DNA of 64,000 nucleotides from positions 36,128,759 to 36,192,758 of the forward strand of contig CM037781.1 of the NCBI GenBank assembly GCA_021229015.1, given 5' to 3'. Below, in pieces: positions 39,401 through 54,100 of this stretch; the first letter of the stretch is position 1; each line of letters opens with the position of its first letter. The DNA is from Solen grandis. Its lineage: Eukaryota > Mollusca > Bivalvia > Adapedonta > Solenidae. The notes beneath the pieces are model-generated. The model ran no database searches and was not told where the DNA came from. It saw nothing but the letters and a program-made list of their open reading frames with translations. The translations under genes and the position numbers were made by a program.

Positions 39401-42400
39401 TTAGACTTAATTCAAGTTTACCTTGAAGGCAGTTATAAAGGTCCCCTGCTGTATTCTACAAGCATTTCGAATTAAATAAAAACTGGCACAGCAAGAGGCA
39501 ATATTCGGTATGTGTTTCAGGGAGTAGAGGAGCATATGCATGTATATTTGACTTTGTCCATATATTTATCTGTCCGTCTGATAGTCTCCTGTGTGTCCGT
39601 CTGATAGTCTCCTGTGTGTCCGTCTGATAGTCTCCTGTGTGTCCGTCTTATAGTCTCCTGTGTGTCCGTCTGATAGTCTCCTGTGTGTCCGTCTGATAGT
39701 CTCCTGTGTGTCCGTCTTATAGTCTCCTGTGTGTCCGTCTTATAGTCTCCTGTGTGTCCGTCTTATAGTCTCCTGTGTGTCTGTCTGATAGTCTCCTGTG
39801 TGTCCGTCTGATAGTCTCCTGTGTGTCCGTCTGATAGTCTCCTGTGTGTCCGTCTGATAGTCTCCTGTGTGTCCGTCTGATAGTCTCCTGTGTGTCCGTC
39901 TGATAGTCTCCTGTGTGTCCGTCTGATAGTCTCCTGTGTGTCCGTCTTATAGTCTCCTGTGTGTCCGTCTTATAGTCTCCTGTGTGTCCGTCTGATAGTC
40001 TCCTGTGTGTCCGTCTGATAGTCTCCTGTGTGTCCGTCTTATAGTCTCCTGTGTGTCCGTCTGATAGTCTCCTGTGTGTCCGTCTGATAGTCTCCTGTGT
40101 GTCCGTCTTAAAGTCTCCTGTGTGTCCGTCTGATAGTCTCCTGTGTGTCCGTCTGATAGTCTCCTGTGTGTCCGTCTGATAGTCTCCTGTGTGTCCGTCT
40201 GATAGTCTCCTGTGTGTCCGTCTGATAGTCTCCTGTGTGTCCGTCTGATAGTCTCCTGTATGTCCGTCTGATAGTCTCCTGTGTGTCCGTCTTATAGTCT
40301 CCTGTGTGTCCGTCTTATAGTCTCCCTCCTGTGTGTCCGTCTGATAGTCTCCTGTGTGTCCGTCTGATAGTCTCCTGTGTGTCCGTCTTATAGTCTCCTG
40401 TGTGTCCGTCTGATAGTCTCCTGTGTGTCCGTCTGATAGTCTCCTGTGTGTCCGTCTGATAGTCTCCTGTGTGTCCGTCTGATAGTCTCCTGTGTGTCCG
40501 TCTGATAGTCTCCTGTGTGTCCGTCTTATAGTCTCCTGTGTGTCCGTCTTATAGTCTCCTGTGTGTCCGTCTGATAGTCTCCTGTGTGTCCGTCTGATAG
40601 TCTCCATGTGTCCGTCTGATAGTCTCCGTGTGTCCGTCTGATAGTCTCCTGTGTGTCCGTCTGATAGTCTCCTGTGTGTCCGTCTGATAGTCTCCTGCGT
40701 GTCCGTCTTATAGTCTCCTGTGTGTCCGTCTGATAGTCTCCTGTGTGTCCGTCTTATAGTCTCCTGTGTGTCCGTCTGACAGTCTCCTGTGTGTCCGTCT
40801 TATAGTCTCCGTGTGTCCGTCTGATAGTCTCCTGTGTGTCCGTCTGATAGTCTCCTGTGTGTCCGTCTGATAGTCTCCGTGTGTCCGTCTGATAGTCTCC
40901 TGTGTGTCCGTCTGATAGTCTCCTGTGTGTCCGTCTGATAGTCTCCTGCGTGTCCGTCTTATAGTCTCCTGTGTGTCCGTCTGATAGTCTCCTGTGTGTC
41001 CGTCTGATAGTCTCCGTGTGTCCGTCTGATAGTCTCCTGTGTGTCCGTCTGATAGTCTCCTGTGTGTCTGTCTTATAGTCTCCTGTGTGTCCGTCTGATA
41101 GTCTCCTGTGTGTCCGTCTGATAGTCTCCTGTGTGTCTGTCTTATAGTCTCCTGTGTGTCCGTCTGATAGTCTCCTGTGTGTCCGTCTTATAGTCTCCTG
41201 TGTGTCCGTCTGATAGTCTCCTGTGTGTCCGTCTGATAGTCTCCTGTGTGTCCGTCTGATAGTCTCCTGTGTGTCCGTCTGATAGTCTCCTGTGTGTCCG
41301 TCTTATAGTCTCCTGTGTGTCCGTCTGATCGTCTCGTGTGTGTCCGTCTGATAGTCTCCGTGTGTCCGTCTGATAGTCTCCTGTGTGTCCGTCTGATAGT
41401 CTCCTGTGTGTCCGTCTGATAGTCTCCTGTGTGTCCGTCTGATAGTCTCCGTGTGTCCGTCTGATAGTCTCCTGTGTGTCCGTCTGATAGTCTCCTGTGT
41501 GTCCGTCTGATAGTCTCCGTGTGTCCGTCTGATAGTCTCCTGTGTGTCCGTCTGATAGTCTCCTGTGTGTCCGTCTGATAGTCTCCTGTGTGTCCGTCTT
41601 ATAGTCTCCTGTGTGTCCGTCTGATAGTCTCCTGTGTGTCCGTCTGATAGTCTCCTGTGTGTCCGTCTGATAGTCTCCTGTGTGTCCGTCTGATAGTCTC
41701 CCGTGTGTCCGTCTGATAGTCTCCTGTGTGTCCGTCTGATAGTCTCCTGTGTGTCCGTCTGATAGTCTCCGTGTGTCCGTCTGATAGTCTCCGTGTGTCC
41801 GTCTGATAGTCTCCGTGTGTCCGTCTGATAGTCTTCTGTGTGTCCGTCTTATAGTCTCCTGTGTGTCCGTCTGATAGTCTCCTGTGTGTCCGTCTGATAG
41901 TCTCCTGTGTGTCCGTCTTATAGTCTCCTGTGTGTCCGTCTGATAGTCTCCTGTGTGTCCGTCTGATAGTCTCCTGTGTGTCCGTCTTATTCTCCTGTGT
42001 GTCCGTCTGATAGTCTCCGTGTGTCCGTCTATAGTCTCCTGTGTGTCCGTCTGATAGTCTCCTGTGTGTCCGTCTGATAGTCTCCTGTATGTCCGTCTGA
42101 TAGTCTCCATGTGTCCGTCTGATAGTCTCCTGTGTGTCCGTCTTATAGTCTCCTGTGTGTCCGTCTGATAGTCTCCTGTGTGTCCGTCTGATAGTCTCCT
42201 GTATGTCCGTCTTATAGTCTCCTGTGTGTCCGTCTGATAGTCTCCTGTGTGTCCGTCTGATAGTCTCCGTGTGTCCGTCTTATAGTCTCCTGTGTGTCCG
42301 TCTGATAGTCTCCTGTGTGTCCGTCTGATAGTCTCCTGTATGTCCGTCTTATAGTCTCCTGTGTGTCCGTCTGATAGTCTCCGTGTGTCCGTCTTATAGT

Positions 42401-45400
42401 CTCCTGTGTGTCCGTCTGATAGTCTCCGTGTGTCCGTCTGATAGTCTCCTGTGTGTCCGACCGGTCATGACGTCAAGCAGTCTCCTTCTGGCTGCATGCT
42501 GTTTTTGGCCATAGCCGGACAAATGACAGTATGATTAATTGCCTTATTGAAACTGTAACCTTATCCAACCACTCCGTTTTTTCCAACACTCAGAAAAAAT
42601 GGGATTCCTAAAATTACGTGACGTGATTGACATCTAGTATAATTTATGGCACGTGAATGTATATATACTGTTTGTTGATGTAATCGCGGCATGGTAAGAC
42701 TATAGTGCAAACTGTATAATATATATACTAGGTTTTCTAATAAAGAGTTTTCATGATTTCCTTCTGCATGTATTTTGGGTCATTTGTTAATTACACATTG
42801 ATCAACGACATTATTTGTTTGCTTGGGTTTAATGTCTTTGTGGTATTATTTCATTCCTTATGTGACATGTGTTTGTTTGTTCATTGGATTTAGCGTCCCG
42901 CTGACAGTATTTCAGTCATTTGGAGACGATGTCTACTTGAGACTGATATATTGCTGCCATACTGCAGTATCACGCCGTAAACATGTTGTATGATACCACA
43001 GCTAGTCATATTATCTTGACACCGGGCCAATCAGACCTGCAACCACCCTTTATGCTGAGCGCCAAGCAAGGGAGCATAACAGTACCATTATACGACTTTA
43101 GTAGATCGGGGCCGGGGATCGAACTCACGACCTCCCGCTCCCGAGGATAATGTGACTGAGTGTGGCATCAAGCCACATGTCTACAAAATGATACTGCAGT
43201 GTGGCAGCACTATATCTGTCTCAAGTAGACATGGCCTCCAAAAGACTGAAATACTGTTGATGGAAAAAAAGCATTATTTCACCAAACTTGATCCACTCTG
43301 CAGACACATCACATGCATGATAAATTATTTTGCTCCAAGTGACTGAAATACTGTCGGTGGGACGTTAAACTCAACAAACAAACAAATAACGACCTTCCCG
43401 GTTAGAATCCCAAGGTTACAAGACTCTTGTATTAAGTAATACAGTCGTTATAAGATGCACACCATGTAACGTCGTAACAGGAGTGGCATTAAGACCTGTA
43501 CATCGTATGTTTATGTAAATAGATACATACATGGATGTTCAAGAAATATGATTGTGGCTATAAAATTGGATATGTTTTATATAAATTGAATAATAATAGA
43601 AACCAAAATGCACCGTGAAATAGTTTTATGAACACAGGGAAGATCCATATATGCAAAATAAGGGATGGAACTGCCCTCGAGAGCCATAATAAAATTTTAG
43701 AAATTTATTTTTGTTTACTTGTCAGACATAATGATGCAACAGCATCCTTAGAAAATATTTCGTTTCGATTTATACAGACTGATCCTTTCCGAGGCGAAGG
43801 TCGTTGCTTGATATAACAGGGGATTTGAAATATTTGGGGTACGATATATGTAAATAATTTCCACACAATTTCCCAAGGAATTCGATATATGCGGGTTTCG
43901 GACGATGTGGAGTTCACTAGAAGTCAAACTTTTGCTTTGATAAGTGCATTGAATGATGTAAAACAAGATGGTCAAGATGGCCCTGAATTGCTCACCTGAG
44001 AAAAATGCCTTTATTGCATGCACTGCTGAAGAATTGAAGATACAATTGTGTAAAATCGGCAAATATGTGTGATGTTCTGATATTCCAAGATTTAAAGTGA
44101 AGCCCTATCAAAAATTAGGCATAATCGATCTCAACTAAAATTATTGTTGCCATTTTCATTGTTTACGAGTATAAGCAATATAATTGCAGATGCCAGTGTA
44201 AACAAAGTAAAAATCTAGCATTTTATTTCAATATTAAGGCCCATAACTCCTTGAAGAGGTTATGGTCATAATTGTTGTCATAAACAAAGAAGATGATTGC
44301 TAAGAAATGAAGATGATAGAGTGTAAACAATATGAAATCTTGCCTTTTTTTATATATAAAAAGGGCATAACTCATTACCTAATTGGCCAATATCAGCCAT
44401 AATCGAGCTTGGTCGAGAAATTGTGGTCATAAACATTGTCATTACGTTTGAAGATGATTGCTTAAACAAATGAAGATGCCAGAGTGTAAACACTAAAAGT
44501 GTTCACACGACGCACGTACGCACGACGGACATTCAAGTATTACAAAATCTCACCATGAGCTTCGATTAAAAAAGTCAAAGTGAATGTGGATGATGTTTCA
44601 GACATTAATTCATTGCTAGTGAAAATCGGTAACTATGGTAAACAAAATGTGTTAACATGAATTTTGCTTTGCTCGTCCATATAGATTTTGTTGAAAATAA
44701 AATTTGAAGACACGGTCAAAGTCATGCCATGCCATTACATACGTTTGTTGTTTGGTGGGTTTAACGTGCAACCGACAGTATTTCAGACACCAGGAGGCCA
44801 TGTCTACTTGAGACAGATATAGTGCTGCCACACTGCAGTATCATGCCTTAGACATGTGGAATAATACCACAGCAAGTCACATTATTTTGATACCTCCATG
44901 CCATTACATATAATTGAATACATTCTTTGTTTTAATTATCCCATCTGAAATAATTGCAACTTGACAAATATGCCAACAGCCATACCTCGTTAAACGTTAT
45001 ATCAGGATTATCGGTTTTGGACTGCAGGGCATCTCCGAACCACTGGAAAATCCGCTTGCCAGGATTCCAACCGTAACCTTTGATCAGGTTGGGCAGAAGA
45101 CTGAAGTAGCCACAGGAATGGTCTGAAATTCAAAACCAAGTTGAAAGAACATTGAGGCTTGTGTGATCAGATAGGAAAAATCCCCAATTTGAAACGAACA
45201 TGGAGATGAAAGGAGTTGACACTAAATAGATAAATTTATTTGTATGTTCAACCTTGAAAGTATGAGGAGGGTTGAATGACCTGAAATGGAAAATAATGAT
45301 CCATCTTGAAATTCGAATGAAGGCTTAAAAGACCTAAAATGATAAAAATAATGTTCCTTTCAAACTTAAACCACAAAAAGAAATAAATAAAAAAAGGCGG

Positions 45401-48400
45401 ATTTAATGATTTGAAAAAAAAAGTTAAGGCTAAATTATTGAGGCTTAAATGTCCTGAAAAGAAAATTATTGCTCAAACTTGAAACAAAAATGAAGGATTG
45501 AATGATTTGATAAAGGAAAAAAAAATCATGTTCAAACTGGAGGCGAAAATGTAGGCTGGAATTACTTGCGATAATAATAAGCCCGAAAATAAATGTTTAA
45601 AAATAGTGGAGGCTGTAGAAAAATGTAAAAATTAAAAGAGCCTATTACGGAAATGGGAATTGAAATTTTGTCAAATGAAGTAAATACTTCAACTTAGAGC
45701 TGAGGAAAGGACTGAAAACGAATGTAAATATTAAGACAACTCAAACTGAAGGTTTAGAGGGGATATAGTTTAACTACAGTAAGGACAGGAATGTTACAAC
45801 TAAATATATAAATAAATACGTTATAAAAAGAGGATAAGGTACAGACCGCTCTCCTGATGACATATGCTTGAAAGAAGCCAATTGTTTGAACATTTTAAAC
45901 TTGTTAATAGTTATAGAGAAAACCTTTTTTAAGATTTTCGGTATATATACATGTATTACAAAACAAATTAGTCTCGAACTTGGCAGCCATATTTTTACAG
46001 ACAAGAGAACTTTGAAAAATCTTGGAAGAGCATATGTTCCAAAATACTATCAAACCTGCCTTAAGCGGTCAGTCAGGGGAACAACAGAAAGAGGCCGCTT
46101 AGCAAAGGTGGCCGCTATATAAACGAAGGTTAAACATAACAAGATGCAGTGGTTTGTCAATAAAATATTATTATAATTGACCGCTAAATGCATGTCGACC
46201 GCTTAATGCTGGTAGCCGTTAGTACAATTTCAACTGTATTTTCAAATATATTTTAGAAGAAGATTACAAGTGTTTACATAGGAGACAGTATTATTATGGA
46301 TTCATATTTTTATGGATCCAAATGATTTATCAGTTTTGCTATAGGGTTACCCAAGGACCGCGTCAATATGTGCCAAAACATTTGGAAGTCTAGTATATAA
46401 GTAAATAATTCCGGAGAAGAAGAAACTTTATATAACATGTGTAGAAAAACTAACCCCGCCACAATGGCAACGAGAGACCTGCGTGGAATTCAATCCTTTG
46501 AACAACCTTGAGAGGGAACAACCCTGTAAAGTTTTATTATAATTAGCCATATAATTAGATGTCTCTAATAACAAATGTCGATGGACAGACAGGCGACAAA
46601 CAAGGACCCGGTTAAGCAGAAGTCTCTAGTGCAGATGAGCTGATAAAAACTGTAAACAAGGCGTAGGTTGGAAGTATCAGGGAAAAAAACAACACCAATA
46701 ACCAAAGGGCAAAATGAAACAATGCCTACAACCTTGAATTAATTGCACAGAATGGTATTAATGACGGTTCTGTTGTATTCCTGCGTGGGTTAGATAAGAA
46801 TTCAATACTAATGGTCTCACATACTCCTTCTGATATGTTCTCTACATAAACCAGATACAGCATTTAAGATGATAGCTTTCCTCTCTCAAGTTAGACTACA
46901 ATGGAGTTGCATCTCGCTTGAAAATTGGGAAAACGCCGAGGTCAAATGGTAAACTACATCTTTATATTTTTAAATTTGAAGGTCGTGGGGTGAAGAAATA
47001 GACAAATACAAGAACCATCCTGTGTGTTAGTTGGATAGTTTACCTCACACGACATAATCAGTCCCTTTTTATTCTAGTTTATTGATTTAGATCTAGTCCT
47101 GCCATACTAAGTAAATTGTACAGTATTACGCCGTAAACACGGGACATGATACCACATCCAGTGATATTACCCTGACACTGGGTCAAAAGTCCTTGAACTT
47201 CCTTTTATATATGCTGTGCGTAAATCTTGCACAGCTATCAGAACATTTTCAGATTTGTATTGGGCCGGCGAACCAGACCCGCTTCGATGCGAACTCAAAT
47301 CAGAAGATTGCATCAGTATAGTAAAGGATAAGTTTTAAATCTTATTTATCTTGTTTATAAATGGAAATGATACAGTCATCGACAGGATTAAACTTATTAA
47401 ACTTATTACTCCACAATCGAATGTTTATTGGGTTGTACGAAACACTGTCTCGGAAAAGCAGTTGGTCAAAGAGGGGGTGAAATACTTTAAATTCTTGTCA
47501 TAAGACATATCTTGAACAAATTTAGGACATGTATACATAGAGTGAAGATTAAGCTCTGAAGATTTGTTGTGAGAAAGGTCAAGGTCACTGTTACTAAAAC
47601 AGATTTTCGTTATTGTTCATAACGATAACCGGAAGTAGATTTATTGTATGTCGTTGGTTTGTTTTGGACATAGTTAAATTCTGTGAACACCAGATAGTAT
47701 TAAATTTGTACCTCTTTATGAAACTTGTTCAGAAAATGTCTCCGATTACTTAAACCCATAGTAACTGCCCTCAACACTTAGAACATACATCCATACAAAA
47801 CAGTCATATATACTACCTCTGCACCATGAAGTTTTATCATAAAATGGCTACTGACCACCTTGCAAAGTTTTATGATTGCATTTTGACTTTTTTTTTTATT
47901 TACAAAAAAGAACACATTCGGACCTATATGACCCCAACCCAAAACTCATAAGTCGGATCCTCAAAAGTGCAAAACTCTTCAAGTTTATAGTTTATATGAT
48001 CTCAAATGCTGAACTATCCAAGCTATAAGATTAGTTCGATCTTTATCTTATAAGCTCTTCAAATTTTAAGTTTAAAACGATCCTCAATATCTACACAAAT
48101 TTTAATGTAAAGTCCATGAGTGTAATAGTTCCGCTACATTTCGGACCTCATGGCCTTTCACGGAGATAACCAATGTTTCCTAATGTTTCATTAGGGTTCC
48201 TTGGTTATCTTGGTAGAGAATAACTGGTCCAAGACAAAGCTGAACTAGAACAGGGACTTCACTTAATGTTTAAAGACAACGCATAGGTGACTAGCTTCTA
48301 GGAGTTATTATGGCTGGTATTTCATTTTAATTTTGAAAGTGTAACAATTCCATAAAAAACACGTTCGCCTTGAACAATAACCATTTAGAAAATGATATAA

Positions 48401-51069
48401 AAATCTTAATAATTTTCCTTTTTTCTAAAAAATACAAATCGTTTAAAAAGCCATAAGGAATATTGAAACAAATTATTATTGTAAACGATTCAAAAATCAA
48501 ACTTAAATGATTGATAGGCCTCTCTGAAGGCAATCCATTGGGTTTAATTTTGATTCATCGATTTGTCAGAACTATAGCAGGCTTGTGTATTCAAGACATC
48601 TTACAGTTAACAACTCCCTGTAACCCGATGTTTTATTAGGGAAGTTGTCAATTAAGTAAGGCTGGAACATTATTATAAGATATAATATTACTCGGGGGAC
48701 GTAGTTTTGGTCTAATCTAATGCTTAAGGAACCCTGTCCTCTATTTATTAAATACATCTTACAATCTAAATATCTATCTAGAATTAATGATCGTTCTATC
48801 ATAGACATACCGATGATGTGTGTGACTGTACAGAGGGAATATGTGATAAATGGGTACAGGCAATATGAAAAATCAAATCAGACAAGAAACAAATGACGCA
48901 TTACGAGTATATTTCGGGCCGTTTAGTTGATTTTCATTTTAGGCTAGAGTTAAACGTGGACCTCCTTTCAGCGGAAGAAAATCTATAGAAACAAATTCTG
49001 CTTGGTTTATACCAGTATTTTGCTCCTGGGAAGTTCTATATCTGACTGTTCGTGATATAAATTTATTTACACCGTCCCCGGTGGGAGAGTGGTTAGAGCG
49101 TCCGCCTCGGGAGCGGGAGGTCGTGGGTTTGATACCAGGCCGCAAAATACCAAAGTCGTAAAAATGGTACTGGTATAGCTACCTTGCTTGGCACGCAGCA
49201 TATATGGGTAGATCCAGGACTTATTTGCTCGGTGTCAGGATATTGTGACTGGGTGTGGTAACATGCCACATCAGGGCGTGATACGACAGCTTAGCCTTAA
49301 GAAGACATAGTCTCCAAATGACTGAAATACTGTCGGTGGGACGTTAAAATCAACAAAACATAAGACGTTTCTTCATACAATGATTTAGACCCATGTGACG
49401 AGCTTCTGCTTTGCGCCTGGAAAGTTCTATAAACAGTTTATCAATTTTCATTTTATGCATTTCCCACAGGTTTAAAAATGACTTTTATTCAGGAAATTGA
49501 TCGGTGCTCTTCAGAACACCCCAGTGTGGATTTCCCAACGTCTTTCGGACCGACAGACTGTGTCACTCCACACCAATCATGAGTCATGATGGATGAACAA
49601 CTCAGCTCGGCTGAGGAGTTCCAGATACCCCACACTTCTTGTGGTCTAAATCAGATAGACGTGCAGAACACCGAATGTCTATAATACCATACGCAATATG
49701 TCTGGTTTCTTTTGCTTTTATCATGTATTTGCATACTCCTGAATATCTGTTGCCCGTAAAATATATACTTAATTCAAAAACCAATGTTTTCTAAGCTAAA
49801 ATGTACTATTTCTGTCTGTTTTTCTTTAAATATTGGGTAAAAAATATATGTGCAAGTTAAATTTCAAAAGTATTGACAATGACAGGGATCGTTTATAACC
49901 AAAATATAATACATTTTAAAAAGAAAATATACATAAACTTGTGCAAACGCAAACCATAGTATTTGTCTACGACGTACGTGGGCGCACATAGGCCATACAA
50001 ATGTGTCTGTGAGATTCGTGTGCGCTCGAAAGCTATAAGGCATGGAAAGGTTAAACAATAACTAGTATAAAAAAGAACTTTCAATGGGATAAGAAGAAAC
50101 GGTGATGAATAAAATAGGGATACATATAGTAGTAAACAAAGAGCATCTATTATAAACCAAAGCAATACATCACCATGCAAAACGTATATTTTCTTTGAAT
50201 CCTTAAAAACTGTCATGATTTATATTAGTAATCTTCCATTTGATTAGATTTTATCATATCGATGCTTACCGTACTCAACTGACTTCCAACTTAAAGAAGT
50301 CTGAAATAATTAATGTAATAAATTTCAATTTAATTTTGATCCGCTTACCGAGGAAGATTTTGGACAGATCTTGGCTGAGGAATTCCTCAATTTCATACGA
50401 GTCATATCCCACAGCCAGCAGGGAGGCCGTCATGGCGCCGGCACTTGAGCCTGCAAACCTCTTGATGTTCTTCCACATCCCTATCTCCTCTAGCACCTGT
50501 AACGGAATGTGTGTTGCGTTTTACGCCCCATCATCAATAACTCATTCATTTTGAGACTTGAGAAACACGGCCATTCACGTAGCTATAGGTGCTTATCGTG
50601 AACGACCGTCCTGTGAGAGGGATGTTGTGGGTTTGATCCTAAGCATGACATACTTAAAATGATATGGTAAGAGATCGCCATATTTATCAGAGTAGTTCCA
50701 GGACTGGTTTGCAAGATCATATAACTTGATGCGGGTCATGTCATTTGTCTACATCGCAGTAAGGCAGCAGAATGTCCGTTTAGTGTAGATAAAGTCCCCA
50801 AATGACTTGACTTACCCAAAATAAAGTCCCCAAATGACTTGACTTACCCAAGGATACACAATATGTTTTGAGATACCATACTGTAGACAAGTATAGTGCA
50901 CCATATGAGTAATGATATACGCGGTAAAATTCTTGTATATTGGTCATGCCTTTCTCGTGGTATAATGGCTTTTCATTTGTCACTTTAAAGTTTTAGTTTT
51001 ACCTTTTATTTTCCAAGCATATTATAGGTATATCTTATCACACTGCGTCCGTAAATACATATATATGTG

Positions 51070-51139
<70 letters not shown>

Positions 51140-54100
51140 ATACAGAACAGAACATACTTTTATTGAATATAACTTGATCAACATTCATTCATCATTATAC
51201 ATATATGGGAAACAGAGTGATACAACCAGGACTGGAAACCTGCATTGTTTGTACTGTTAGATACGCCTTGCAATTCCCAACATTTCATTCGATTTAAATA
51301 CGAGAAAACAGTATAATCAGCAAAATATTTTCAATGTCATTAACTACTCTCGCAATAACTTTGTAATTACTGGTCTGATCATAAAAAAGCTGTATATCAT
51401 AAAAAAAAAAGCCACACATCGTGGGCTACACTAATATTTATAGTGTTCGCCGAGATATTAATCGGGTTATAAAAAGTGGTTTACAAAAGACAAACGTTTC
51501 GAGATAAAAACTGTAATAGGGGTAACAACAGTATCGGTATTTATTTCACGATACAAAGTGGCGAAGGGCAAATTGATCTAAAGCCACTCGCCCGCATATA
51601 TTGTGACAGTTAATGTTTCAGCTATTTCTAAAACGTTATTACGAGCGCCCCGTACAAGTTACTAGTTTTTTGAATTACATATAATCCGAAATTAAATCGT
51701 TTATAGGTTACAGCCCGTCTTTCTGATCTTTCAGGCTGCTTAATGATTCATCAGTGACTTCTGTCTATAAAAATACCACTAAACTGTTATTTCATAGACA
51801 TACTTTACTAAGAGTTTAAAGCCTGTGCAACTTGTGTTAAATATTAAAATGTGGATATCAGTTATTATTTGTACGATTCGATCATTTTCACAGTTTATGA
51901 GTCAACATATTATTTAGCGATGTAGACCGAAAGAGCAGTGAGAGACGTCATCGAACTATCCACCAGAAATAAGCTGTCTGTTAAATTGTCAAAAACGCTT
52001 CTCTGTTTAACACATTATGAAATGCATATGTCGTTGTAAAATAAGACCCAAAATCACCACAAATGAGAACAACAAACTTCTGTTTGGATTCCACATATGC
52101 ATCTTGTCTAAAACGAGTAGCTGTAACTTTCTCTTACTTACTAGTTTGCGTCGACCTCTATGTCTGATCTAACGAACGATTAGTACAATGATTGTTTGTG
52201 AAAGCTTCTTAAAGAAATACAAGCAAATAAAAAAAAATCCCAAAAGCTAGAATCTTTCCTGCCGTGCTTATTTACAGGAATCCTTTATTTTCCTAACCTT
52301 TTCATGAACTCATAAGAAAGTATAGTGAAAATAAAATATCAACAAAAAAAACATGTATGAAACTCATCTCTCGTTGATGATAAATGTAAGATAATTTCAC
52401 AGGTAAAAATAATACAATTAATAACCCTTTACCTTATAAGGATTCGTTTTAACGTCTTTGCAAACAGAGCAGACCCAGATCAGACAGTTCCTTCCTCGAT
52501 CAGGGTCTCCTCTGTTTGCTCATAAAATATTAAAGCTCAGATTCTACACAGTATAAATGGCAAAGAAAATCCAGTGATTATTTCGTCCATTAATTAATTA
52601 TTAAACGTCCAGTATATTGGTTTTCAAAAATATATAATTATAATAATAATAATAATAGATGTTTACATGAAAATTTGCGAGGTACAGGATTAATTAATAT
52701 CCCGGGAAATGTCGTGCGGCTAAAACAAAATGAATAAACTTCTGAGGTTGATACATGTATTATAAACAAGTTTTAACAAGAGCGCTATCATCATTCACAT
52801 AGTGTCTTAAGCTTAAATGAAGCCATGCCAGGTTTAACCCATACTCTAGGAGCGCCATCTTTCAAAGGATCTACTTTGTTTCAACATTTATGATGGAGGG
52901 GATGATGTGACCATTTGAACAAAATATAATTTACTTCTGACTATCGATTTCAAAGAAGAATATTGAAATTACTTTGTAGGAAAAGAACCTCATTTTGTAA
53001 CGAATCAACTTAATTTTGGCAAAGGATGATCATTTGAGCCAAATTAAATTAATTCTGAACGCTAGCTGAAAAGAGTATGTTTATTAAGTAGAGTTTTTGT
53101 TTCATAAAATATATGGTTGCCATGGAAACTGATGATTTAAAAAAAACCTTGTACATGTACAATGTATTATGATAAAGATTACCAAACTTAAACACGTCTT
53201 CCGAAAGTTAATAATGCCATACTATCAGAGGAAGAAAAATGACATCACTGTATCTTTTAAAAATTAGACCGTCAAATCAACTCTTACCCTAACAGCCCCA
53301 CAGTATGCGAGTCCTTTGTTACCGCCTCCCTCGAACACGAGATTCTCGAAGGGGAATTCGTAGTTTCCGATGTCCACATTAACGACCTTTGTGTCCATTT
53401 CGTCATAGTGCTGACTAACCATCTGTCTCATCTTCTTCAAACCCTTTCTTTTCTCAGCGTCATCGGTTCCCATTAATGGGTAAACATCATTCGGGTCCCA
53501 GTCTAATGAAAAAGGGGTCGTATATTACAGAACCGGAAGTGATAAGACAAAATTTGCATAATCTATTTATAGTTCAAATTACTTTCTCACAAAAGCCATG
53601 CATATAAGTACTTGACATGCTTTTTGAATTCTTATTAGCAAGTATCTGTTTTTCGTACTGGTTAATTGTTTTGCATGTAACATGCCAGAAGTCAAATTGT
53701 AATCATTAATAGACTTCTTCATATATTCCAGTTACAATAAGCGGTAACTCTGTTGCTAACGAAATGATAAACAAAAGAACGTAGAAACATAAAAAACAGA
53801 AGAAATTACAATATCAATTCAGAAATAAGTAATAATCTTGTAGTTTATAATATTTTCATTCGATAGAAGACCAGCATTTAGTTGCATCATGATGTAAAAT
53901 AAAGTTTAAGTATAAGTTACCCTTAACATAACTTTTTAGAATAGAGTAATTCAAACTTAAGGATTCATTTCTTTCTTTTAATCAAACCAAAACATCAAAA
54001 ATATCATGGATATATCGATTCCTTAGAGAGAAAGTAACCTTTTTTTTCAATAATTCAATAACGATATATCATTTTTTTTTATAAAATTGCTCTGGTCCCA

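Noticed and set aside
39717..42110. Two long minus-strand open frames (296 and 322 codons) with a repeated THRRLSDGHTGDYQTD pattern
   Set aside because: They are translations of the 23-bp minisatellite, open in every minus frame; no splice sites, start context or non-repeat coding sequence supports a protein.
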